Part shown: positions 1 through 8,331 of the stretch, piece by piece
Position numbering within the stretch: the first letter of the stretch is position 1
Layout: each line of letters opens with the position of its first letter
Translations under genes and position numbers: made by a program
NCBI RefSeq assembly: GCF_018918345.1
Contig: NZ_JAHLQI010000003.1
Coordinates: forward strand, 293,992 to 357,991
DNA: 64,000 nt
Reading direction: 5' to 3'
Source: Butyricicoccus intestinisimiae
GTDB taxonomy: Bacteria > Bacillota > Clostridia > Oscillospirales > Butyricicoccaceae
Notes under the pieces: model-generated
Database searches by the model: none
Told to the model about the DNA's origin: nothing
Seen by the model: only the letters and a program-made list of their open reading frames with translations

Positions 1-1584
1 TACTACCAGAGCACCAGCGGTAGCCCAGATCTTGCCGGTCTTCCACGGAGTCATCTCGATCTGCGGTACGTTCGGCATCTCGAACTCTTCCTTTGCCGGA
101 GCGAACTTTGCAACTGCAAAGTAGATAATGCACTGAACAACGAAGCATACGAATACCCAGTACAGGTAGTGCATCTTGTTAAATACGGTGAAGTAACCGA
201 TAGCGTACAGAACGATATGTACCGGAACGCCGATCTTCGGAGCCAGCGGGGATACCTTCTTGTTCAGCATACCGAACAGTACTGCGCACAGGATCGGCAT
301 GGAGAACAGACCCCAGCACTGGTTGATGAAGTTCATGATACCGGAACCGAAGTACATGATAAACGGGGAAATGATGATGCCCAGAATACCAAATACCAAG
401 CCAAAGATCTGACCAACCTTTACTACCTTCTTTGCATCTGCATCCTTGCCCCAGATCGGCTTCCAGATATCCAGAGAGAAGATCGTAGAGGAAGAATTCA
501 GTACAGAGTTGAAGGAAGACAGGATTGCGCCGAACATAACGGCTGCGAAGAAGCCCATGAGCGGCTTCGGCATAACGTGCATAACCAGCATCGGATAAGC
601 AGCATCGCCGTCAAACTTTGCACCGGAACCTACAGTCAGAACGCCGCCCTGCATCAGCTGGTAAGCAATGACGCCCGGGATTACAATTACAAATACGTCC
701 AAGCACTTGAAGAAGCCAGCCCAGATAGCACCCTTCTGTGCTTCTGCCAGGTTCTTAGCGCCCAGGGAACGCTGAATGATAGACTGGTTGGTGGACCAGT
801 AGAACATGTTGTTTACAAACATACCGGTGAACAGCAGCGGCCACGGAATGTACGGAGCCATTGCGTTCGGAGCGGACCAAGCATTCATCTTTTCCGGGGT
901 AGCGGTTGCGAAGTGCTTGATACCTTCGAGGAATCCGCCGCCGTCCAGCTGACCCAGAGCGACGAAGCCGAGGATCGGAACCATGAAGCCGCCGATCAGA
1001 AGACCAACGCCGTTGATGGTGTCAGAGTAAGCAACTGCCTTCAGACCGCCGAATACGGAGTATGCCATACCGATCAGACCGGTAGCAACACATACAATCG
1101 CAATTGCAGCGAAGTAGCTTATACCGAAAAGCTCCTGAATGCCGAAGATCTTCTCCAGTGCTACAGAACCAGAGTACAGGATGGTCGGCAGCATGGTAAC
1201 AACGTAAGCGAACAGGAACATGATAGAGAACATGTTCTTGGTTGCCTCATCGTAACGCATCTTGTAGAACTGCGGAATCGTTGCGATGTTGCCCTTCAGG
1301 AATCTCGGCAGCAGAACGAATGCCAGAATAATCAGTGCGAATGCGGAGGTAGCTTCCCAAGCCATGGTTGCCATGGAACCAGAGAAAGCCTGACCGTTTG
1401 TGCCGACCAGCTGCTCTGCGGACAGGTTGGTCATCATCAGGGAACCTGCGATAACGATGCCCGGCAAGCTGTGGCCTGCAACGAAGTAGCCTTCCTCAGT
1501 ATCCAGCTTCTCGTCACGCGTCTTGTACGCGGACAGGATAGCTACGAACACTGTAAAGGCGACAAACTCAATTACAGTTAACAT
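1..1584 (-). CDS. Sodium:solute symporter (SSS family), 3' end cut by window
   Basis: Membrane transporter expected to take up a sugar, polyol or similar solute with Na+. The minus-strand frame runs without a stop for 528 codons from the ATG at 1584 (preceded by AAGGAG) to the window edge. The N-terminus MLTVIEFVAFTVFVAIL is followed by a soluble loop and EGYFVAGHSLPG, then hydrophobic segments with NLSAEQLVGTNGQ, a region typical of SSS transporters near TM2. The last residues seen (after a polar stretch AKFAPAKEEFE) lead into one more membrane segment, so only the extreme C-terminus should be missing. It lies beside IolG- and IolH-like genes, so inositol or a related polyol is a reasonable substrate guess; the sequence alone does not prove it. 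Confidence 0.85.
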   Translation of the reverse strand, partial: MLTVIEFVAFTVFVAILSAYKTRDEKLDTEEGYFVAGHSLPGIVIAGSLMMTNLSAEQLVGTNGQAFSGSMATMAWEATSAFALIILAFVLLPRFLKGNIATIPQFYKMRYDEATKNMFSIMFLFAYVVTMLPTILYSGSVALEKIFGIQELFGISYFAAIAIVCVATGLIGMAYSVFGGLKAVAYSDTINGVGLLIGGFMVPILGFVALGQLDGGGFLEGIKHFATATPEKMNAWSAPNAMAPYIPWPLLFTGMFVNNMFYWSTNQSIIQRSLGAKNLAEAQKGAIWAGFFKCLDVFVIVIPGVIAYQLMQGGVLTVGSGAKFDGDAAYPMLVMHVMPKPLMGFFAAVMFGAILSSFNSVLNSSSTIFSLDIWKPIWGKDADAKKVVKVGQIFGLVFGILGIIISPFIMYFGSGIMNFINQCWGLFSMPILCAVLFGMLNKKVSPLAPKIGVPVHIVLYAIGYFTVFNKMHYLYWVFVCFVVQCIIYFAVAKFAPAKEEFEMPNVPQIEMTPWKTGKIWATAGALVV

Positions 1585-1702
1585 AACTTTTATTCTCCTT
1601 TTTCTAAACTCTCTCCACGCCTTTCGTCATGGTGTCCCGGAATCACCCCAAAGGCGCAAAATCAGCTGTTTCTAAAAGAACTCAGCTGTATTTCCATGTA
1701 TG

Positions 1703-1731
1703 ATTATAGCAGACGTCTTGACCTTTCTCAA
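1703..1731 (-). promoter_or_regulatory. Sigma-A-type promoter for the symporter gene
   Basis: On the minus strand TTGAGA and TATAAT are separated by 17 bases. The -10 box ends about 120 bases before the symporter ATG, giving a moderately long leader. Confidence 0.6.
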
Positions 1732-2290
1732 CCCTGACCGGCAAACTTAGTGTTAAAAATTTCGAAACAATTTTTGGTTGTTTTTCACAAAAACAGCCGG
1801 TGGATTTTTTTCATCAGCGCCAAAACATTTTCAAAGTCGGTCAAATGTTACCAATCCAAACGTCCGTTTTTCACGTCCTTGCTCAATTTCTGTAGCGATC
1901 TTGCGAAAAAATGCGCTTTCTTTGGAAAGACGCACACGTGTCAAATATTAGACGTGTTCCATGCAAAACCAATATAATTATGCAGTTTACGCCGTATATT
2001 TTGCATAATTATTCTTTATTTTCCATTTATTCGCAGAGCAAAAACGGTGTATCAAGGCGAAAGAACTGCTACATTCTCCTGAAAATGCAGCAGTTCTTTC
2101 ATCATACAACAACAAAAGGGAAATTTTGACTTGCAAGAATACAGGCATATATCGGCTCCTGAATTCCGATGTGTTTCTGCCTGAGGTTCTGAACTCCTTC
2201 CGCACAAACCATGTGGTCTATACGTCTTGCGTTACAAAGTATACCATATTCTTTTTCTGTCGGCAAGGGCATATATCAACTTTTCATGAG
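1732..2290. other. Intergenic region, no gene recognised
   Basis: AT-rich stretch between the symporter promoter and the iolH-like terminator. The short frames here have no ribosome binding site or recognisable protein. The only clear structure is an imperfect inverted repeat at 2059-2100 (17-bp stem with one mismatch, 8-base loop) lacking a T-run on either side. Operator sites for the symporter may lie here but none could be assigned. Confidence 0.5.
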
Positions 2291-2326
2291 CAAAAAAGAT
2301 CCCCGCGGGCACATGCCCGCGGGGAT
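2291..2326 (-). terminator. Rho-independent terminator of the iolH-like gene
   Basis: A 13-bp perfect stem (ATCCCCGCGGGCA and its complement) with a 2-base spacer is followed on the minus strand by six T, 34 bases past the stop codon. Confidence 0.85.
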
Positions 2327-2359
2327 ACCATATCCGTATAGAGTAGGATAGAATGATGC

Positions 2360-3280
2360 TTACTTGCCCAGCAGCTCGCGCTCGATGATCTCGCGTGCTT
2401 CCGGTGCCTGCTTCTCCATCTTCTCCGGGAAGCCGAAGTAGGATACACAAGCGATGTTGTCGCCGCCAACCTTCGGAGCGTCAGCCTTCAGCTGCTTGTT
2501 TGCGAAGTCCATCTCACGCAGGGTCTCGAAGATGCCCGGGAAGTCAACCTCGCCCTCACCCATAGCGGTGTGCTGATGGATGGTAACGTCAGCTCTGCCG
2601 CGCTGGTTCAGCCAAGGCGGATTCAGGATGTAACGGCAGTCCTTGGTCTGGTTGTAGGTGTCTGCAAACAGAACGTGGGTCAGCTCGTCGCCAGCGTACT
2701 TCAGCATGTGGCGAACGTCGCCCTTGCCCTGATCGTAGAAGAAGCCATGGGATGCAGAGTATACATAGCCCAGGTTCTTGGAACGGAAGGACTTAACCAG
2801 ATCGCAAGCCTCGTCGTTGAGCTCGCAGAAGTCATACGGATGAGACTGAACCTCAACACGCAGGCCTTCGCGCTCGATGATCGGCAGCAGCTCTTCCATA
2901 GAACGGAACCACATGCCATTGCAGATTTCCTGCTGGTTCGGATCGCCGGAGAATTCGGTGTTGATAACCGGTACGCCCATGTTTACTGCGATCTCGATGA
3001 TCTTCTTCCAGTTTGCAACAGCGTGCTGACGCTGCTCCTCGGTCGGGCCGCTCCAGCGGTATACTACGATGAAGGAAGAGATCTCTACGCCGGTCTCCTT
3101 GAGAGCCTGGCGATACTCTGCCTCACATTCCTTGGAGAACAGCGGGTGCTTGTAGAACGGGTTGATGCGCGGATGCGGAGACTGCTCGATGTACTTGTAG
3201 CCCCAATCAGCTACCTTATGTACCATGGTGTTGATGTCGTACTGCTTCGCAAGAACGTCAACGTCAAAAGCAATTTTCAT
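2360..3280 (-). CDS. iolH: Sugar phosphate isomerase/epimerase, IolH-like
   Basis: 306-residue TIM-barrel protein of the xylose isomerase-like / AP endonuclease 2 fold, a family acting on sugar and inositol derivatives with a divalent metal. Motifs such as KIAFDVDV at the start, VADWGYKYIEQSPHPRINPF, EISSFIVVYRWSGP, GVPVINTEFSGDP and VEVQSHPYDFCE resemble IolH of inositol clusters as I remember it; Glu and His residues in these motifs are the likely metal ligands. Start ATG follows GAGGAGGAAACACAAC. It has its own promoter and terminator. The nearby IolG-like gene and the symporter support a role in inositol catabolism, although the exact reaction of IolH is not settled. Confidence 0.75.
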   Translation of the reverse strand: MKIAFDVDVLAKQYDINTMVHKVADWGYKYIEQSPHPRINPFYKHPLFSKECEAEYRQALKETGVEISSFIVVYRWSGPTEEQRQHAVANWKKIIEIAVNMGVPVINTEFSGDPNQQEICNGMWFRSMEELLPIIEREGLRVEVQSHPYDFCELNDEACDLVKSFRSKNLGYVYSASHGFFYDQGKGDVRHMLKYAGDELTHVLFADTYNQTKDCRYILNPPWLNQRGRADVTIHQHTAMGEGEVDFPGIFETLREMDFANKQLKADAPKVGGDNIACVSYFGFPEKMEKQAPEAREIIERELLGK

Positions 3281-3348
3281 GTTGTGTTTCCTCCTCTAAA
3301 ATTCCCTGGTGTGCCGCCTGTCAGGGGCGGTTCCCTGTTGTTGCCCCT

Positions 3349-3378
3349 ATTATACCGTATGGGAGACCCGTCTCACAA
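3349..3378 (-). promoter_or_regulatory. Promoter of iolH-like gene with embedded palindrome
   Basis: On the minus strand TTGTGA and TATAAT are 18 bases apart. A perfect palindrome, GAGAC-CC-GTCTC (3363-3374), sits in the spacer next to the -35 box, where a bound repressor would block RNA polymerase. The divergently transcribed AraC gene begins at 3485. Confidence 0.5.
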
Positions 3379-3484
3379 TGATACAATTTGCGGACTTCCT
3401 GATAAATCCTGCTATTTTTCAGTAACCTTCTCTTGATTTCTTTTCTCCGTGCTGATACCATAAATACCAAGGAGGGGTTTTGTC

Positions 3485-4354
3485 ATGTTAATTCCAGAAA
3501 CCGGCGTGCATCAGATTTCAGAACGATATTTTTTCACGCCATCTGCACTCGCGCGGGACTTATTTTATTATCCATCCCGCTGCGGGCACTACTTTTGTGA
3601 CCACACGTATTCCTTTAATCATCAGGACAAAGTTGCCCAGCAGAGCGATCACAACAATCATATCATGCTGCTTCTCATACAAAACGGCGCACTGGAGCTG
3701 AAAATTGACGGCTGGGACATGCTCGCCACGCGCGGACAATTTGTGCTGTTTGACTGCCGCCACCCATACCAGTATCAGGCCTCGGACGGGTTTGAATTTA
3801 TCTGGCTGCTGTTCAACGGACTGAATTCGTCCTCTTTTTATCAGCGCATCATCCGCTCACACGGCGGACACCATGTATTTTCGACTGCCTCGCTGCCGGA
3901 AATCTTACAGCTTTTAGATTCTCTGCTGAGCAGCTGCGCATCCGGGGAGCGCATGAGTGAAGCTGCCTATTCGCAGCTGCTGCACCGCATGCTGTGCCTG
4001 CTTCTTTTGACGGAGAACCCGCCGGAAAAGGCAGAGACCGACCGCATCGCGCTTGCCATTCGCTACATGAACACGCATCTGTTTGAGCCGATCAATGTTG
4101 CCGCCGTTGCGGAATCCGTCAATTGGAGCCAGTCGCATTTTTCCCGCGAGTTCAAAGCGCACACCGGCTATTCTCCATATGAATACATCATTCTGCGCCG
4201 CATTGACAAGGCCAAACACATGCTGACCTCAACGCAGATGACCGTCAAGCAAATCGCCTACCACACCGGCTACAACAGCGAGGAAAACTTCATTCACAGC
4301 TTTCAGAAAAACGTCGGGTTGTCTCCGAGTTTATTTCGAAAGTATCCGATATAA
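3485..4354 (+). CDS. AraC family transcriptional regulator
   Basis: 289 residues. The N-terminal half is a cupin-like effector domain (around residues 55-95, with ALELKIDGWDML and GQFVLFDCRHPYQY). The C-terminal half holds two helix-turn-helix motifs, around residues 200-285, with VAAVAESVNWSQSHFSREFK and MTVKQIAYHTGYNSEENFIH followed by the usual GLSPSLFRK ending. Start ATG is preceded by AAGGAGG. It is transcribed away from the iolH-like gene and toward the iolG-like gene, so it is probably the local activator of inositol/polyol genes, an inference from position only. Confidence 0.85.
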   Translation: MLIPETGVHQISERYFFTPSALARDLFYYPSRCGHYFCDHTYSFNHQDKVAQQSDHNNHIMLLLIQNGALELKIDGWDMLATRGQFVLFDCRHPYQYQASDGFEFIWLLFNGLNSSSFYQRIIRSHGGHHVFSTASLPEILQLLDSLLSSCASGERMSEAAYSQLLHRMLCLLLLTENPPEKAETDRIALAIRYMNTHLFEPINVAAVAESVNWSQSHFSREFKAHTGYSPYEYIILRRIDKAKHMLTSTQMTVKQIAYHTGYNSEENFIHSFQKNVGLSPSLFRKYPI

Positions 4355-4358
4355 AACA

Positions 4359-4385
4359 TGCCGCAGAGCACACAGCTCTGCGGCA
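4359..4385. terminator. Hairpin between convergent AraC and iolG-like genes
   Basis: TGCCGCAGAGC and its complement form an 11-12-bp stem with a 4-base loop. T-runs are short on both sides, so termination may be weak but could serve both convergent genes. Confidence 0.5.
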
Positions 4386-4393
4386 TTTGTGGT

Positions 4394-5404
4394 TTACTTG
4401 TAAAAATCCGGACGCGGACCGACTGCAATCGGCTCAATCTGTCCTTCATTCTGCTGTGCGCGCAGCAACGCATCCGCCGTGACATTGGCAATCACGCCGT
4501 CCCATGCATTCGGGCCGGTCAGCTCACCGGCACGCACGGCGTCAATCCACTGCTGGATTTCCAAATCGTACGCGCGCATCCAATGGTTTTTCCAGTTTTC
4601 ATCCAGCGGAATCGTCTGACCGCCGGATCTGCGCAGCAGCGGACGCGGCGGCTTCGGCAGGTCAATGACACCGTTTTCACAAACAATCTGACAGCTGATA
4701 TCATAGCCAAACTGACAGTTGAGGAACACCTCAATCGTCGCAATCACACCGGACTTACAGCGAATGTGCATGATCTGCGGGTCCTTCAGCTCGGGATTTT
4801 TCTTGCCGGTCTGGCGCGGGAACATCACCTGTGCGCTCTCATAGCGTTCATTGAGCAGCCAATGAATGACGTCAATCTCATGAATCGCCGCATCGTAAAC
4901 CGCCATTTCCGTGGTAAATCCGTCATCCACTTCCGGAAACCAGTGCGAGCAGCGCAGATACAGCGGCGCGCCAAATTCGCCGGAGTCCAGCAAGTCTTTG
5001 ACCTGTGTATACGACTCATCAAATCGACGCATAAAGCCGACCTGAATCAGCTTTTTTCCCAGTTCCATCTCGATTTCCGCCAGCTCCAGAGAATCCTCTG
5101 CCGTTGTCGTCAGCGGCTTTTCGCAGAAAATCGGCTTGCCTGCTTCCAGCGCCTGAATCACCGTTTCCTTGTGTGCAAATGCCGGCGTGGTGCAAATGAT
5201 TGCATCGACATCCGGATCATTGACCAAATCCGCACTGTTGCTATACACCGTTGCGCCCAACGGATCACCCACCTGATGGGCACCCTCCACATAAAGATCC
5301 GATACAGCAACGACCTTGCCGCCGGCAAGTCTGTTGGTAATTCGGTTAATATGTTCGCGTCCAATGGCGCCGCATCCGACGACGCCAATTCTTAACAATT
5401 CCAT
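4394..5404 (-). CDS. iolG: Inositol 2-dehydrogenase-like oxidoreductase (Gfo/Idh/MocA)
   Basis: 336-residue NAD-dependent oxidoreductase. The Rossmann domain opens with LRIGVVGCGAIGREHINRI; the family EKP motif appears as FCEKPLTTTAED, followed by KKLIQVGFMRRFDESY and the D-x(3)-H motif in YDAAIHEIDVIHWLLN. These stretches agree closely with the B. subtilis inositol dehydrogenase IolG as I remember it, including the GPNAWDGVIANVTADA and C-terminal RPDFYK regions. It would oxidise myo-inositol to 2-keto-myo-inositol. Start ATG follows GGAGGCAGAAC. It has its own promoter, so it is not in one transcript with the upstream AraC gene necessarily. The later steps of the iol pathway are not in this window. 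Confidence 0.85.
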   Translation of the reverse strand: MELLRIGVVGCGAIGREHINRITNRLAGGKVVAVSDLYVEGAHQVGDPLGATVYSNSADLVNDPDVDAIICTTPAFAHKETVIQALEAGKPIFCEKPLTTTAEDSLELAEIEMELGKKLIQVGFMRRFDESYTQVKDLLDSGEFGAPLYLRCSHWFPEVDDGFTTEMAVYDAAIHEIDVIHWLLNERYESAQVMFPRQTGKKNPELKDPQIMHIRCKSGVIATIEVFLNCQFGYDISCQIVCENGVIDLPKPPRPLLRRSGGQTIPLDENWKNHWMRAYDLEIQQWIDAVRAGELTGPNAWDGVIANVTADALLRAQQNEGQIEPIAVGPRPDFYK

Positions 5405-5455
5405 GTTCTGCCTCCATTATCATCCAGGTTCTATGCTGTATCAGCTTCTATCCTG

Positions 5456-5484
5456 ATTATACGGATTTTCCCGCCGGTTTGCAA
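5456..5484 (-). promoter_or_regulatory. Promoter of the iolG-like gene
   Basis: Minus-strand TTGCAA and TATAAT are separated by 17 bases; the -10 lies about 50 bases upstream of the iolG-like ATG. Confidence 0.6.
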
Positions 5485-5545
5485 TATCCTTCCGCCGTTT
5501 TCCCGCAACCCATCAGCATATCATCCAAATGTTCTATACTTATCA

Positions 5546-6412
5546 TCAGGTCTTGTGCGTTCCGGCAATGCCCCGAATTATCTTCCGATAGTCTCCCGGC
5601 GATCGGCCGACGTGCTTTCGGAACACGGAAGTAAAATAGGTGTAGCTGCTGTACCCGCACTGCAGGGCAATGCGCTGTATGGATTGGTCTGTCGAGGCGA
5701 GCAGCGCCTGCGCCCGCGCGATGCGGCGGCGCGTAATGTACTGCACCGGTGTACAGCCTGCGCCCGCCAAAAATACGCGATCCAAATGGTATTTGCTCAC
5801 ACCCATCGCCTGCGCGATGCCGTCCAGTGTCAGCGGCTCAGTATAATGCCGATCCAGATACAATTGCGTGCGAATGCCGAGACTATACCGCGCCTGCTCA
5901 ATCTGTTCCTCTGCCGCGCGCTGCAGGCGCAGCGCCAGTAAAATTGCCGCCGCAGACAGATAGCTGCAAATCTCCTGACTCTGTTCGTGCGCATCCTGCG
6001 CCGCCTGCATGAGCGACAGCAAAATTTGCTCCAGTGCTTGGCTGCCCTCTCCGGCGTGTACAATCGGGCGTTCCCTCTGCTCCAGAAAGCAATTTTCCTC
6101 TCGTCCGCGGCACAGCAGGCGGGTAAATCCGCAGGAAATCACCGTTGCCTGCTCTCCGTCCTGCGTCCAGCAGGCATGCGGCTCTCCCGCCGAACACAAA
6201 ACAAAGTCACCTGCCTGCACGGCTTCCTGTCCGCCCGCAACGCGAACCTGACAGCTTCCCTTTTGTATCAGAATCAGCTCCGCATGGTCTGCATGAAAGT
6301 GCTCCGCCTGCCTAGTCTCATGCAGCTGCACGCATTCAATATGCAGCAGCACCGGCAGCCTGCCTTCTTCGAATCCGCCTCTGCCGATTCCCTGTGTGAT
6401 ATATTCCAGCAT
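5546..6412 (-). CDS. AraC family transcriptional regulator with cupin N-terminus
   Basis: 288 residues from the ATG at 6412, chosen because GGAAAGGGGATG lies just upstream; a longer frame begins at 6484 but has no such site. The N-terminal cupin-like domain contains HFHADHAELILIQKGSCQV and AGDFVLCSAGEPHACW. The C-terminal DNA-binding domain has LDGIAQAMGVSKYHLDRVF and QSIQRIALQCGYSSYTYFTS, then the signature VGRSPGDYRK. It precedes the iolG-like gene on the same strand, 141 bases away, and is a second candidate regulator of that locus. Its ribosome binding site contains GGGGATG, which is complementary to the loops of the small RNA at 51.7 kb. Confidence 0.85.
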   Translation of the reverse strand: MLEYITQGIGRGGFEEGRLPVLLHIECVQLHETRQAEHFHADHAELILIQKGSCQVRVAGGQEAVQAGDFVLCSAGEPHACWTQDGEQATVISCGFTRLLCRGREENCFLEQRERPIVHAGEGSQALEQILLSLMQAAQDAHEQSQEICSYLSAAAILLALRLQRAAEEQIEQARYSLGIRTQLYLDRHYTEPLTLDGIAQAMGVSKYHLDRVFLAGAGCTPVQYITRRRIARAQALLASTDQSIQRIALQCGYSSYTYFTSVFRKHVGRSPGDYRKIIRGIAGTHKT

Positions 6413-6550
6413 ACGGCATCCCCTTTCCATTCTCTGCATACATTGATTATATCGTGTTTCCCGTGTATTTGTACAGCAATCCATGCGAATTGTTCACACA
6501 ACAAACACACGCGCGTGCTACGATTAGGCAAGTAACGAGGATATTTGCAG

Positions 6551-6573
6551 CATGTGCACCAATTGTGCACATG
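6551..6573 (+). promoter_or_regulatory. Perfect 9-bp inverted repeat, candidate operator
   Basis: CATGTGCAC and GTGCACATG are separated by CAATT, 24 bases upstream of the ABC operon start codon. There is no T-run, so a protein-binding site is more likely than a terminator. The binding protein is unknown. Confidence 0.5.
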
Positions 6574-6597
6574 ATTTCTGCTAACAGGAGGAACCTT

Positions 6598-7617
6598 ATG
6601 ATACAAGTACAGGGGCTTACCCGCCGGTACGGCGACACGGTTGCCGTATCCGGTCTTTCTTTTTCCGTGCAGGAGGGAGAGATTGTCGGTTTTCTCGGCC
6701 CAAACGGCGCCGGAAAAACCACAACTATGAATATGATCACCGGCTGCCTGCGCCCGACCGCAGGCACCGCAGTGCTCGGCGGCTTTGACATCGACACGGA
6801 TGCCGATCAGGCGCGCAAGATGATTGGATATTTGCCGGAAAATCCGCCGCTCTATCCGGATATGACGGTTTCGGAATATCTGGAGTTCGTCTATGCGCTG
6901 AAAAAGTGCACGCTCCCCAAGGACGAGCATCTCGCGCAGGTGTGCGGCATGACCGGCTTGACGGAAGTATCCGGCAGACTCATCCGCAATTTGTCCAAGG
7001 GCTATCGCCAGCGCACCGGTCTGGCACAGGCGCTCATCGGCGACCCGAAGGTTTTGATTCTCGACGAGCCGACTGTCGGTCTCGACCCGAAGCAGATTAT
7101 TGAAATCCGAGAGACCATCCGTTCTCTCAGCCAAAAACACACGGTTATTTTATCCAGCCACATTCTACCGGAAGTGCAGGCGGTCTGCGACCGGATTTTG
7201 GTCATTCACCACGGCAAAATTGTCGCAGACGGCACGCCAGCTGAGCTGAGCGACCGCATGGAGGGCGCAGAACAGCTGGAAATGACCATTGAAGGCACAG
7301 CAGACGATATTTTGCGCATTTTGCGCGCCGTTCCGAGTGTCGCTGAAGCAATCTGCGTCCATGAGGACGGCAAAAAGTCGGTGTACCGCATCACGGCGGA
7401 GCCGGATGCCGATGTGCGCCGCGATGTCTTTGACGCACTGAGTCAAAACCGCATGGCAATCCTGTCCATGCAGCAGGTGGAACTCAGCTTGGAGCAGATT
7501 TTCTTGGAGCTGACCGATTCCGACGAGACAGAAACACCGGCACAACCACAGCCGGATGCCGAGCCAAAGAAGAAAAAACGCCGGCTGTTCGGCAGAAAGC
7601 GAGGGGATGACAAGTGA
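6598..7617 (+). CDS. ABC transporter ATP-binding protein (GldA/NatA type)
   Basis: 339 residues; start ATG at 6598 follows AGGAGG. One nucleotide-binding domain: Walker A GPNGAGKTTT, Q-loop region IGYLPENPPLYPDMT, signature LSKGYRQRTGLAQALIG, Walker B VLILDEPTVGLD and H-switch SSHILPE. Residues 220-310 form a C-terminal domain with DILRILRAVPSV, common in drug/lipid or gliding-type exporters, and the end is Lys/Arg-rich. It powers the membrane protein encoded next, with which it overlaps by four bases. Substrate unknown. Confidence 0.9.
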   Translation: MIQVQGLTRRYGDTVAVSGLSFSVQEGEIVGFLGPNGAGKTTTMNMITGCLRPTAGTAVLGGFDIDTDADQARKMIGYLPENPPLYPDMTVSEYLEFVYALKKCTLPKDEHLAQVCGMTGLTEVSGRLIRNLSKGYRQRTGLAQALIGDPKVLILDEPTVGLDPKQIIEIRETIRSLSQKHTVILSSHILPEVQAVCDRILVIHHGKIVADGTPAELSDRMEGAEQLEMTIEGTADDILRILRAVPSVAEAICVHEDGKKSVYRITAEPDADVRRDVFDALSQNRMAILSMQQVELSLEQIFLELTDSDETETPAQPQPDAEPKKKKRRLFGRKRGDDK

Positions 7618-8318
7618 ATGCCATAAAAAAACGCGATATGCAGGGATTTTTCCGTTCCCCGCTCGGATATGTTTACATCGGCGCGTATCTCGCCGTGATG
7701 AATCTCTATTTCTTTGCAACTTGTGTGTTGTCCTCTTCCAGTGACGTCGGCAGCGTCTTTTCCAACATGCTCATTGTCTTTTTGTTCCTCATGCCGATTT
7801 TGACCATGCGGCTGTTCAGCGAGGAATACAAGCAGGGCACAGACAAACTGCTGCTCACCGCACCGGTCAGCGTGTGGGAAATCGTGTTTGGCAAATTTTT
7901 CGCCACGATGGGCGTGCTGCTGCGCGCACTCGCCTGCACGATTCCTTGGCTGATTATCATTGCGATTTTCGGCACGCCGTCTTGGCCGACCATTCTCGGC
8001 TGTTATGTCGCCGTCATTTTTGCCATTTCGATTTTTGCCGCCATGGGCTTATTTTTGTCCAGCCTGACCGAAAGCCAGCTCATCGCTGCGGTGTTATCAT
8101 TTGCCCTGTTTCTCGGCTTATATATCGTAGATATGCTGAGCTACTCTCTGGGAACCAGCACGCTGCTCGGCGAGCTGCTGAGCTGGCTGTCTATTTTCAC
8201 CCGTTACGATACATTTATGTCGGGAGAATTTTCGCTCGGCAATTTGATTTATTTCATCTCTCTCACCGGTCTGTTTTTGTATTTAACCGCCCGCGTGATC
8301 GAGCGCCGCAGAATGTGA
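7614..8318 (+). CDS. ABC transporter permease (ABC-2 / GldF-like)
   Basis: 234 residues with about six hydrophobic segments (for example SVFSNMLIVFLFLMPILTM and LIAAVLSFALFLGLYIVDML). Contains MRLFSEEYKQGTDKLLLTAP, a conserved loop in the GldF/NatB-like ABC-2 family. The start is GTG at 7614, overlapping the upstream stop as GTGA; an ATG at 7618 is out of frame. The ribosome binding site reads GAGGGGATGACAA, containing eight bases complementary to the small RNA repeat at 51.7 kb. Partner of the ATPase before it. Confidence 0.88.
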   Translation: MNAIKKRDMQGFFRSPLGYVYIGAYLAVMNLYFFATCVLSSSSDVGSVFSNMLIVFLFLMPILTMRLFSEEYKQGTDKLLLTAPVSVWEIVFGKFFATMGVLLRALACTIPWLIIIAIFGTPSWPTILGCYVAVIFAISIFAAMGLFLSSLTESQLIAAVLSFALFLGLYIVDMLSYSLGTSTLLGELLSWLSIFTRYDTFMSGEFSLGNLIYFISLTGLFLYLTARVIERRRM

Positions 8319-8331
8319 GGAGGTGTGCGCC

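Noticed and set aside
169..1581. Long plus-strand open frame of 470 codons
   Set aside because: It is antisense to the symporter. Its protein is rich in His, Gln, Arg and Cys with no membrane or domain pattern, while the minus strand has a perfect start site and a clear transporter sequence.
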